A DNA stretch of 48,728 nucleotides from Aeromonas veronii bv. veronii (GTDB lineage: Bacteria > Pseudomonadota > Gammaproteobacteria > Enterobacterales > Aeromonadaceae): assembly GCF_000820225.1 (NCBI RefSeq), contig NZ_CDDK01000002.1, positions 1-48,728 on the forward strand, read 5' to 3'. Positions 35,140-42,894 of this stretch are shown in pieces. The notes under the pieces were generated by a model. It saw only the letters and a list, made by a program, of their open reading frames with translations, was not told the origin of the DNA and did no database searches. The position numbers were made by a program, and so were the translations under genes. Numbering within the stretch: position 1 is the first letter of the stretch; each line of letters opens with the position of its first letter.

Positions 35140-37101
35140 ATGTTAACCTCTTTCTTGGCTATCCCCCGTGTTTATAAACGGGGGATTAGCGTCTGTGCTG
35201 ATCTGCTATTGCTAACTGTGGCATTCTGGGGTGGTTATTGGGTGCGGCTGGATGCCAATATTCCATTGCAGAGTGCACTGCACTGGCAAATGCTAGCGTT
35301 GTTACTACCGATCACCATCGTAATTTTTATGCGGTTAGGGCTGTATCGCGCAGTATTACGCTATGTCGGTTTCAAGGTGTTGTGGACGGTGTCACTCGGT
35401 GTTCTCCTTTCCACCATGTCTTTGGTCATGCTGGCGTTTTTTATGGAAGTTCCACTTCCCAGAACGGTTTCGGTTATCTATTTTGCATTTTCAGTGTTGC
35501 TGATCGGTGGTGTGCGACTGTTTTTCCGGGCGCTGGTACAGCGTAGTGCTCAGCAACGTGTTGCGGTGCTGATTTACGGTGCAGGCTCTTCTGGGCGCCA
35601 GTTACAACTGGCGTTGAATCAAGGGCAGGAGTATCTGCCGGTGGCATTTGTTGATGATGATCCCGCTTTGGTTAAAACCGTGATCCAGGGGGTGAACGTT
35701 TACAGTACGGACGCTATCGAAGCATTGATCGAGCGCTTTGATATTAAAAAGATCTTGTTGGCCATGCCGAGTGCTTCGCGTAGTGTCAGGCAAGCGGTAA
35801 TCAATAGGCTGGAACAGTGTCCATGTGAGGTCCTGTCTATCCCTGGTATGGCTGATCTGGTCGAGGGAAATGCTCATATCGATGAGCTAAAAGAGGTCAG
35901 TATTGAGGATTTATTGGGACGTGATGCAGTGGCCCCAATTCCTGAGCTGATTAACGCTAATATATGTGGCAAGCGTGTGATGGTGACTGGAGCGGGTGGT
36001 TCTATCGGTTCTGAATTGTGTCGTCAGATCATCCGTTGTAAGCCCACGCAACTGGTGTTGTTTGAGCTGTCTGAATATGGCTTGTATGCCATTGATAAAG
36101 AGCTACAAGAAATTAGTTACCACGAAGGGTTGCAGGTTGAGATAGTGCCATTACTAGGGTCGGTTCAGCGGCAACATCGCGTGCAAGCAGTGATGAGTAC
36201 CTTCAAAATCCAGACTGTTTACCATGCTGCTGCTTACAAGCATGTCCCGCTGGTTGAATACAACGTTGTTGAAGGGGTGCGCAATAATGTTTTTGGTACC
36301 CTTTACTGTGCTCAGGCCGCTATCAGGGCCAAGGTTGAAACCTTTGTGCTGATTTCAACTGATAAGGCAGTGCGGCCCACTAATACCATGGGCACCACCA
36401 AGCGATTGGCCGAACTGGTATTGCAATCGTTGGCTGCCGCGCAACGGCAAACCCGTTTTTGCATGGTGCGTTTTGGTAATGTCCTAGGCTCTTCGGGTTC
36501 TGTGGTACCGTTGTTTCGCAAGCAGATTCGCGATGGTGGCCCCTTAACCTTGACTCACCCTGACATCATTCGTTATTTCATGACCATTCCTGAGGCATCG
36601 CAATTGGTGATCCAGGCGGGAGCTATGGGGCAGGGGGGGGATGTGTTTGTGTTGGACATGGGTGAGCCGGTCAAGATCATTGATTTGGCGCATCGGATGA
36701 TCCGTTTGAGTGGCCTGAAGCTCAAGAGCGAACAACATCCCACTGGGGATATTGAGGTTAAGATCACTGGCTTGCGACCTGGCGAGAAGTTGTTTGAAGA
36801 GCTGTTAATTGGTGAACAGGTTGAGGGCACTGCCCATCCCCGGATTATGAAAGCCTCAGAGTCGATGTTGCCATGGCCACAACTACGAGCGTTTTTGGCT
36901 GAGCTCGATAATGCGTGTTTCCGCTTTGATCATGAGCAGATCCGTAGCCTGCTATTAAGTATGCCGACAGGTTTTAATCCCACCGATGGGATCTGCGATC
37001 TGGTGTGGCAGGCAAAAAATACTTTGCCACATGAACCGTGCCTAGGTGTAGTCGAGGACATTGATTTTCTTAATTCAGAGAGTCATCAGTCAATGCATTA
37101 G
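35140..37101 (+). CDS. wbpM: Membrane nucleotide-sugar 4,6-dehydratase WbpM/FlaA1-like
   Basis: A 653-residue protein: four N-terminal membrane helices (about 15-130), a first Rossmann unit (YGAGSSGRQLQLAL near 146-160), and a C-terminal dehydratase with GAGGSIG at 284-290 and STDKAVRPTNTMGTTKRLAE, where the usual YxxxK is replaced by MxxxK as in WbpM. It makes the UDP-4-keto-6-deoxy-GlcNAc used for QuiNAc or FucNAc. Length is typical (about 650-665). A G8 run within the coding sequence (36633-36640) could slip. It is the last biosynthetic gene before the insertion-element remnant. Confidence 0.9.
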   Translation: MLTSFLAIPRVYKRGISVCADLLLLTVAFWGGYWVRLDANIPLQSALHWQMLALLLPITIVIFMRLGLYRAVLRYVGFKVLWTVSLGVLLSTMSLVMLAFFMEVPLPRTVSVIYFAFSVLLIGGVRLFFRALVQRSAQQRVAVLIYGAGSSGRQLQLALNQGQEYLPVAFVDDDPALVKTVIQGVNVYSTDAIEALIERFDIKKILLAMPSASRSVRQAVINRLEQCPCEVLSIPGMADLVEGNAHIDELKEVSIEDLLGRDAVAPIPELINANICGKRVMVTGAGGSIGSELCRQIIRCKPTQLVLFELSEYGLYAIDKELQEISYHEGLQVEIVPLLGSVQRQHRVQAVMSTFKIQTVYHAAAYKHVPLVEYNVVEGVRNNVFGTLYCAQAAIRAKVETFVLISTDKAVRPTNTMGTTKRLAELVLQSLAAAQRQTRFCMVRFGNVLGSSGSVVPLFRKQIRDGGPLTLTHPDIIRYFMTIPEASQLVIQAGAMGQGGDVFVLDMGEPVKIIDLAHRMIRLSGLKLKSEQHPTGDIEVKITGLRPGEKLFEELLIGEQVEGTAHPRIMKASESMLPWPQLRAFLAELDNACFRFDHEQIRSLLLSMPTGFNPTDGICDLVWQAKNTLPHEPCLGVVEDIDFLNSESHQSMH

Positions 37102-37172
37102 GCGGCTGGTCTTATTGCATGCACCGTGTTTGTGTGAATGGCGGATTGGATAGATGGACAGAGGGGCGACAT

Positions 37173-38100
37173 TGTAGTGGTCAACTAAACCGGAGACTTG
37201 GTTAGGCCGAACCTCCGCTTTGCTGGCGGCATCTCGTCATTGTGTTTATGTGGACGCCGCCAGTTGTAGTAATTCATCAGGTAATAACTGGTATCCCGCT
37301 TTTCTTCCCGCAGGCTTATATATCCCGTTGCCGGGAGCCACTCTAACTTCTGGCTTCTGAACATCGATTAGGTTGCTGGACATCAAATTTGCGGGCCAGC
37401 AGATTGGGAATATCCGGTTGTTCAGACTGTGGCTCCTTATAACGGTGTGCGCTCGGCTGTTTGGATGCCAGCCCGGCTTCCTTCATCAGGTTACGTACTT
37501 TGAATTGGCCAATTTGATATTCCTACTCCTACATCATCGACACCAAGGCACGGTTGCCTGCTGAGCTCCGCTCTCTTTGAACAGCCGACGCAACTCGCTG
37601 CGCTGCTATATCCGCTCACGGTTAATCGTCCACTTGTGAGCCGGATAATCCTAAAACCAGGATATGGGAATATCGAAAACGCAGCAGACCAGGGGGAAGG
37701 AGGCTTGCTCCCTTAATCGGTCTATCAACGCGTACGTGTGAGCTCGTCCGTCATCAAGAGAGCTGTAGCCTTTTTAGAATGTCCTTTTCACGCTCGAGCT
37801 GGTTGATGCGGGCTTCCAGCTCTTGAATTTTCTGCTGTTCAGGTGTCAGCGATTTACTGGTTGGGGTTGTGCCATTGCATTCTGAGTGAAGCTGCTGAAC
37901 CCAGCGGCGAAGTACGGTTTCACCGACATCCAGTGCACGGTTGGCTTCGAGGGCAGAATATCCCTGGTCGGGCACCAGGGATGCGGCTTCTAGTTTGAAT
38001 TCGGTAGTAAATGAGCGACGTAATCTTGTCATTGAATACCTCAGATTATGGTGGCGACTGGACCACCTAAAATGGTGTCCAGGATGATCAGAGCACTACA
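37173..38100 (-). mobile_element. Decayed IS3-family insertion sequence
   Basis: Both outer ends read TGTAGTG inward, marking likely terminal repeats. The minus strand has a nearly whole orfA, then orfB-like pieces in shifting frames: an early IDRLREQASFPLVCCVFDIP, LRRLFKES, and IGQFKVRNLMKEAGLASKQP. After an internal gap comes the C-terminal REEKRDTSYYLMNYYNWRRPHKHNDEMPPA. The DDE core is missing and stops interrupt the frame, so it cannot transpose by itself. At 928 bp it is shorter than a typical 1.2-1.3 kb member. No clear target duplication is visible. Confidence 0.8.
37754..38032 (-). pseudogene. IS3-family transposase OrfA (frame truncated)
   Basis: A 92-residue frame with an N-terminal HTH (RRSFTTEFKLEAASLVPDQGYSALEANRALDVGETVLRRWVQQ) and a C-terminal coiled-coil (QQKIQELEARINQLEREKDILK). 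It ends RLQLS instead of the usual KKATALL. The A-run here has five A; six would restore KKATALLM in frame, so a single base loss (or the frameshift site itself) explains the early stop. It belongs to the decayed element around it. Confidence 0.75.
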
Positions 38101-38399
38101 GGTTGTCGATTAAATGCAGAACTCGGCAAACTTATATGGCTCCAGCCCGGTTTTGCGCACGGTTTTTATGTGCTAAGTGACAGCACGGATGTTTTTTGCA
38201 GATGCAGCGATTACTATCATCCTTGGGATGAAGCTGCCATTCAATGGGATAGCCCTAAATTGGCGATATAATGGCCATTATCTGAGCTGTGGCGCTTATT
38301 GCTATCGGATAAAGATCGCTAGGCCCCCTGTTTTCTTGGTGCGCCTTAATTGTGTTCATGTTGTAATATTTTTTAACCTTGAGAATGAAGAGAGATAAA
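38101..38399. other. Gene-free segment before wzz
   Basis: About 300 nt between the insertion-element end and wzz. It is probably the upstream region of wzz, since the element may interrupt transcription from the island. I cannot place promoter hexamers with confidence and see no open frame that looks coding. Confidence 0.4.
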
Positions 38400-39506
38400 A
38401 TGAGCGAAAAAACGCCAGTCATTCCTAACCCGTGGGTACAATCGCCGGTGTCAGATGAGAGATATCTACGAGAGTTGGTGTTGGAGCTTTGGCGCCAAAA
38501 GGTTTTGATACTATTGGTGACCTTGTTGTTTGCCATCGCAGGTATTGGCTACGCCATGACCGCACGTCAGGTATGGACCAGTCAGGCTCTTGTTTCGGAG
38601 CCATCATTCTCCCAAGTTGCCCCCCTACAACTAGCTGTCGATAAAATTCAAGCAATTATGTCCAGCAATAGCAATAGCAATAGCAATGTAGCACTTCTGA
38701 CGACAGCAGCGTTTTCCTCGCTTGAGCAACCTGCTATTTATAATAGCTTTATCTCAGCCTTTAACAGTATGAATAATAAACGGAATTTTTTGATACAAGA
38801 AGGTGTCTATGCAGCAGAGATGGAGAGATCTAAGGTCTCTGATAAGCGTGGTGAACGTGAGCTAATGAGTAAGTTAGCTGAGTCCATATCTGCTAAGGCT
38901 ATGGATAAAACAAGTCAAGACATGACGTTGAGTTTTTCTGCTGAAACGCCTGAGCTTGCTCAACAGCGATTGGTGAAGTACATCGACTTTGTCCAGCAGC
39001 AGCAACTCAAAAGCAAAAATGCAGAGCTGCAATCTATATGGCAAAACAGAATAAAGGCTCTGACCGCACAATACGATAGTGTCAAGGCTGATACTTTGCT
39101 GAAAAGACAGGAAGAGCTTCAACGGGTCGGATATAGTCTGCGCATTAGCAAGGCTGCGGGGGTGGATGTGCCCCTTGAGAGAATTGATAGCCAAGAGATT
39201 TTCAACATTCAGCTAGGTGCGAAAGGTCTAGCTGAAAAACTGAACATATTGAGTGAGATTAAAGATCCTGAACTGCTTAACCCGGAATTAGGAAAGATTC
39301 GTCTGCAATTAAGCAGTTTAAAAGCGTTGAAACTTCAAAATGCTGAATTTGTGTCGTTTAACATGATCGATTCACCAGAAGAACCGTTTAGTCGTGACAA
39401 ACCCAAGCGTCCGTTAATTGTTGTATTGGCCATTCTGCTGGGGGGCATGCTGGGCGTTGCTATCGTGCTGGTACGCCATGCTTTTTGTCGGCCAGAAGCG
39501 GTATAA
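38400..39506 (+). CDS. wzz: O-antigen chain-length determinant Wzz
   Basis: A 368-residue polysaccharide co-polymerase. It has two membrane helices, at about 34-53 (KVLILLVTLLFAIAGIGYAM) and near the end (PLIVVLAILLGGMLGVAIVLV). Between them is a long periplasmic, largely helical domain, with the usual proline-rich entry (PKRP) to the second helix. It sets the modal number of repeats polymerised by Wzy. A (Ser-Asn)4 tract coded by four AGCAAT hexamers lies in the periplasmic part near residues 88-96. The ATG at 38400 is preferred to an in-frame TTG at 38379. It ends at a clear terminator. Confidence 0.88.
   Translation: MSEKTPVIPNPWVQSPVSDERYLRELVLELWRQKVLILLVTLLFAIAGIGYAMTARQVWTSQALVSEPSFSQVAPLQLAVDKIQAIMSSNSNSNSNVALLTTAAFSSLEQPAIYNSFISAFNSMNNKRNFLIQEGVYAAEMERSKVSDKRGERELMSKLAESISAKAMDKTSQDMTLSFSAETPELAQQRLVKYIDFVQQQQLKSKNAELQSIWQNRIKALTAQYDSVKADTLLKRQEELQRVGYSLRISKAAGVDVPLERIDSQEIFNIQLGAKGLAEKLNILSEIKDPELLNPELGKIRLQLSSLKALKLQNAEFVSFNMIDSPEEPFSRDKPKRPLIVVLAILLGGMLGVAIVLVRHAFCRPEAV
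38664..38687 (+). repeat. AGCAAT x4 microsatellite inside wzz
   Basis: Four perfect AGCAAT units, in frame, encode (Ser-Asn)4 in the periplasmic domain. Copy number change would add or remove two residues per unit without breaking the frame. Confidence 0.9.
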
Positions 39507-39526
39507 TGTTAGTGGTGACTGAATCG

Positions 39527-39556
39527 AGGGGGCAATAGGCCCCCTTTCTTTTTATC
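39527..39556 (+). terminator. Terminator after wzz
   Basis: AGGGGGC (39527-39533) pairs with GCCCCCT (39539-39545), followed by TTCTTTTTAT. Confidence 0.8.
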
Positions 39557-39605
39557 TATTTCTTCTGTGCCCTTTCAATGTTGGGTTGGCCTAAGGAGCT
39601 GGGCT

Positions 39606-41339
39606 GTGACATTAACACGAATCATGATGGTTTTATGTGTGCTCTATTGGGTGCTAGGAATGCATTTTTTTATGCACAACCCCGGAGGAGCCGGACTGTA
39701 TTTGCCCTTTAACGCGTGGGGATGGGTGTTTGCCTCGTTGGCTATTGGATTGGGATTGTGGCAGGTGACGTTACGTCAACGTCTGGTTTTTTCTCCATTA
39801 CAAGCGGGTTTATGGATAGGGGCACTCTTGCTACTGCTCCCGATGTTCTATCCAGGTTTTGCACTCAAGGATTATGCTATTCCCCGATTGCTGGGACTTT
39901 TTGCTGGCCTACTGTTTTTGTTTGGACTCTATCAATGGCGTTTTGATAAGGCGCAGCGTGATCGCTTGCTCTATCTCATCTTGATTGCGATCGCGATGGA
40001 GGCAGTGCTGGGGCTGGTGCAGTTCTACCTGTTGACGCCAGGTAACTGGATTGGCTATGACACCAAGGCTAATCGCCCTTACGGGATCTTTCAACAGCCA
40101 AACGTGATGGCGACGTTTATGGCAACTGGTCTTGCCCTTGCTATCTGGCTGGAATTACGCCTAGAGGGTGGTCGATTGCTGATGGCGTTGCGCTATGGCG
40201 TCATTCTATCTGCAGCACTGCTGCTCGTTGTTTTGCAATCTAGAGTGGGGCAGTTAGGCGGTCTGCTAGCACTGTTTTTACTGATGCCTCAGCTTTATCG
40301 ACAGCGGCTGCTATGGCGGATATTGGGTCTTGTTATTTTGGCTGTAGCGATTGGCCTGTTATCACAATATTGGCTGGCTGGAGCAAAACGAGGATTAGAG
40401 ATCTATCAGTCCGGTGGTATGCGCTCTATTTACTGGCCTTACGCGGCAAAACTGATTGCACAGGCTCCTTGGAGTGGATGGGGATACGGCAGTTTTGAAT
40501 CTGTTTTTCTCCATCACTACATGGCTGATAAAGCACTGAATCCGTCCATGGTGCAGATTGAGTACAATCTTGACCACCCCCACAACGAGTTTCTCTATTG
40601 GGCTGTTGAGGGCGGTATTGCACCCATGGTCGGCATGGTGATCATGGGAGGTGCATTATTATGGCGTCTGGCGAGTGTGCGCTGGGTGCATGCCATGGGG
40701 CTGCTTGCCTTGGTTACACCGATCTTGCTTCATACCCAGACGGAATACCCGCTCTACCATGCGATCGTGTTATGGTGGTTGTTGCTGACGCTGATTTATA
40801 TCATCGATACCGAAATTGAAGAGACCAACCTGGCGAGTCAGGGTTTCTCATCATGGTGGGATATGGAGTGCCGCCCATGGCTGTTACTGCGATTTATGGC
40901 GATCGCTATCCCGCTGCTGGTCGTTCCCTTTATGCTCACAGCAATTCACACCGCATGGGTAGTCACCAAATATGAACGGGGTGGGTATAAAGAGCCGACT
41001 TTGCTACTTGATATCGTCAATCCCATGGCTTGGTTGACCCGAGTGGAATTTGATGTGAACTCAGTTCGTCTGATGGTGGGCTTGCAGACAAATAACAAGA
41101 CCGAACTGGAAGCTTACCTGGAGTGGGGACAGGCATTCGTACGCCATACACCCCGTGCCAACATATACGCCAATATGGTGATCGCGCTTAATGCATTGGG
41201 TCGTACAGAGGAAGCCAATGCGATGCGGGCAGAAGCACTTAAGCTCTATCCAACCGAGCCCCTTTTAACTGAGTCTGCTTCACAGGCAGTGATTAGCGGT
41301 GTTGACCAATCAGGCAAGAATATAACCAAAAATAAATAG
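39606..41339 (+). CDS. O-oligosaccharyltransferase / O-antigen ligase family protein (PglL/WaaL-like)
   Basis: A 577-residue membrane protein with about 12 helices, a PglL_A-like motif around RPYGIFQQPNVMATFMATGLAL (about 155-177) and a Wzy_C-type periplasmic loop containing DHPHNEFLYWAVEGG (about 318-332). The C-terminal 130 residues are soluble and helical, as in the Wzy_C_2 extension of PglL-type proteins. Such enzymes move lipid-linked glycan to protein (PglL, TfpO) or to lipid A-core (WaaL). I cannot separate these from sequence. The GTG at 39606 is chosen for AAGGAG at 39593-39598. It sits between two terminators, so it is probably its own transcription unit. Confidence 0.75.
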   Translation: MTLTRIMMVLCVLYWVLGMHFFMHNPGGAGLYLPFNAWGWVFASLAIGLGLWQVTLRQRLVFSPLQAGLWIGALLLLLPMFYPGFALKDYAIPRLLGLFAGLLFLFGLYQWRFDKAQRDRLLYLILIAIAMEAVLGLVQFYLLTPGNWIGYDTKANRPYGIFQQPNVMATFMATGLALAIWLELRLEGGRLLMALRYGVILSAALLLVVLQSRVGQLGGLLALFLLMPQLYRQRLLWRILGLVILAVAIGLLSQYWLAGAKRGLEIYQSGGMRSIYWPYAAKLIAQAPWSGWGYGSFESVFLHHYMADKALNPSMVQIEYNLDHPHNEFLYWAVEGGIAPMVGMVIMGGALLWRLASVRWVHAMGLLALVTPILLHTQTEYPLYHAIVLWWLLLTLIYIIDTEIEETNLASQGFSSWWDMECRPWLLLRFMAIAIPLLVVPFMLTAIHTAWVVTKYERGGYKEPTLLLDIVNPMAWLTRVEFDVNSVRLMVGLQTNNKTELEAYLEWGQAFVRHTPRANIYANMVIALNALGRTEEANAMRAEALKLYPTEPLLTESASQAVISGVDQSGKNITKNK

Positions 41340-41357
41340 TGCTATTTGGCTACATAG

Positions 41358-41398
41358 AAAGCCAGCCCTTAAAAACGGCTGGCTTTTTTATTTTTTTC
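41358..41398 (+). terminator. Terminator after the PglL/WaaL-like gene
   Basis: AAAGCCAGCC (41358-41367) pairs with GGCTGGCTTT (41377-41386), followed by a long T-rich run. Confidence 0.85.
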
Positions 41399-41399
41399 C

Positions 41400-41947
41400 T
41401 TCTGGGCAACCAGTATCTGAACAGTCTGTTTTCGGACGCATGCGTCTGTCAAACGGGCGACGAAAAGCATATTTGAAATGTCACACTTTGCTTTCAACCA
41501 ATTGATTAATATGTAATTTTATTGGTGGTGCCGAATGGGTTGATAGTCAATTGTGAGTATCCCCCTTATCATCGGGTGAAAGGACAGGCTCTAGACGTGT
41601 TCATTGCTAAACAGATAGGCATAGTCTTGTCACATGATGTTGAACGTATGGTAGAAATGTTCGCTCAGGCTTATAAAGCAGGTTACCGAGTTAGTTTTGT
41701 TGGATGCTGAACTGGAAATTAATGAGTCTTCAAATACCGATGTTTCTTGAACACAAGATGGTAATCACCTCTCTACCCAGAAGATCTGCATTCCAGCCAG
41801 TTTGTTATTGATAGTGGCAAGCATTCGATCTTGATGGTGAAATTTAAGAAAAAAAGAACGTTAATATAGAAAAACTGTATGTTCTCGCGAATTGTCCATG
41901 CTATTCTGAGACGGTATCCCTGTAACCGACTTTTTTGTGAGGAAATA
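41400..41947. other. Gene-poor stretch with decayed coding fragments
   Basis: No intact gene. One frame at 41522-41710 reads CEYPPYHRVKGQALDVFIAKQ and continues to YRVSFVGC, and a second short frame ending near 41867 reads SQFVIDSGKHSILMVKFKKK. Both look protein-like but have no ribosome site, and stops separate them. They are probably relics of one or two lost genes. I do not recognise the family. The hns promoter must lie at the right end. Confidence 0.35.
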
Positions 41948-42358
41948 ATGAACGAGTTTCTGAAAGTTCTGCTGAACATTCGCAGTTTGCGTGCGGCTAT
42001 TCGTGAGCTGCCGTTTGAGCAACTGCTGGAAGCTAAAGAGAAGTTTGACTTGGTGTATCAAGAACGCGCCGATTCTGTTGAGCAGGAGCGTGCTGAACAG
42101 GAAGAGCGTCAGCGCAAGCTGAATGAATTCACCGAAATGCTGCAGCAGGCTGGTATTGATCCTCGCGAGCTGCTGGCGACTGCCGCTGCTCCGGCTGCTG
42201 CGACTGGCGCTGCCAAGAGCAAGCGTGCTCCGCGTCCGGCTAAATACAAGTACGAAGAAGATGGCCAGGAAAAAACCTGGACCGGTCAAGGCCGTATGCC
42301 GAAAGCCATTGCTGCTCAAGTAGCACTGGGTAAAGACCTGAACGATTTCCTGATCTAA
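41948..42358 (+). CDS. hns: Histone-like nucleoid-structuring protein H-NS
   Basis: A 136-residue nucleoid protein. The N-terminal helical oligomerisation region (1-65, rich in coiled-coil EERQRKLNEFTEML) is joined by an Ala-rich linker (78-97) to the DNA-binding domain KYKYEEDGQEKTWTGQGRMPKAI, with the TWTGQGR AT-hook-like loop at 110-116. It binds AT-rich DNA and silences transferred genes. Its place at the edge of the AT-rich island is notable, but hns flanks this locus in other Aeromonas too as far as I recall. The start at 41948 follows GAGGAAA. Confidence 0.93.
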   Translation: MNEFLKVLLNIRSLRAAIRELPFEQLLEAKEKFDLVYQERADSVEQERAEQEERQRKLNEFTEMLQQAGIDPRELLATAAAPAAATGAAKSKRAPRPAKYKYEEDGQEKTWTGQGRMPKAIAAQVALGKDLNDFLI

Positions 42359-42380
42359 TTCGTCAGGTTCAGAGATTGAA

Positions 42381-42411
42381 TAATGCCGCCCTTGGGCGGC
42401 ATTATTTTTTG
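42381..42411 (+). terminator. Terminator of hns
   Basis: A perfect 10-bp stem, TAATGCCGCC with GGCGGCATTA, loop CTTG, then a T6 run. Confidence 0.9.
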
Positions 42412-42849
42412 CCTTTTTACTCGTTGTTATCCAATCCGCCTTCTGCCGCTCTACTATCTACATCCTCGCTTGTATCCTTTTTACCGTCGTTTCACCGCAC
42501 TGTTACTTTGCTCAATATCCCTCGCTGTTTGCGATTAATTTCGTCGTGCAGGATTAACTACGTGATATCACTATTTGTATGCGTCGTGCAGATATGCGCT
42601 TCGGATATGTCTCTCATGATTCACGGAGCGCCGCTCGGCAAGAGCCAAGCTCTCTGCTGATTGAATATCCGATAATCGTTATCTCCGTTCAGGGAGCGTG
42701 AGGGTTAGAGAGAGTCGCAAAGTATGGCCGGGATTTTCTGGGTCACCGATGCATGTAATTGGCTGCGCTGCCGTAACTGCCCCTGATGATGAGCAATGGC
42801 GTTTGTCTGCCGTGTGGGCGAGGGAATTCGGTGCGGTCGATGGCGATGG
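42412..42849. other. Gene-free stretch between hns and the macAB unit
   Basis: About 440 nt with no frame that looks coding, no ribosome site and no strong hairpin. A short CGTCGTGCAG(A/G)AT-like word occurs twice near 42545 and 42585. I see nothing further. Confidence 0.4.
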
Positions 42850-42881
42850 TATTCCCCACTCTACAGGCAGAGTGGGGAATA
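42850..42881 (-). terminator. Hairpin closing the macAB-outer membrane factor operon
   Basis: A perfect 13-bp stem, TATTCCCCACTCT (42850-42862) with its complement (42869-42881), 14 nt beyond the minus-strand stop. There is no clear T run, so it may act as a 3' end stabiliser. Confidence 0.6.
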
Positions 42882-42894
42882 TTGGGGGGAGGCG

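Larger units (their letters stand above)
13261..41339 (+). other. O-antigen / surface-glycan biosynthesis island
   Basis: All intact genes here point the same way, most overlap or nearly touch, and together they supply a flippase, a polymerase, a chain-length regulator, three nucleotide-sugar pathways and three transferases. Base composition is clearly lower in GC than the flanking acrAB and macAB blocks in several segments (wzx, wzy, the transferase at 25276, hisF), and normal in others (legC to legH). Predicted sugars: legionaminic acid, L-FucNAm and D-QuiNAc. Confidence 0.8.

Noticed and set aside
37373..37564. Small plus-strand open frame inside the insertion element
   Set aside because: It runs antisense to orfB remnants and has no coding signal of its own.
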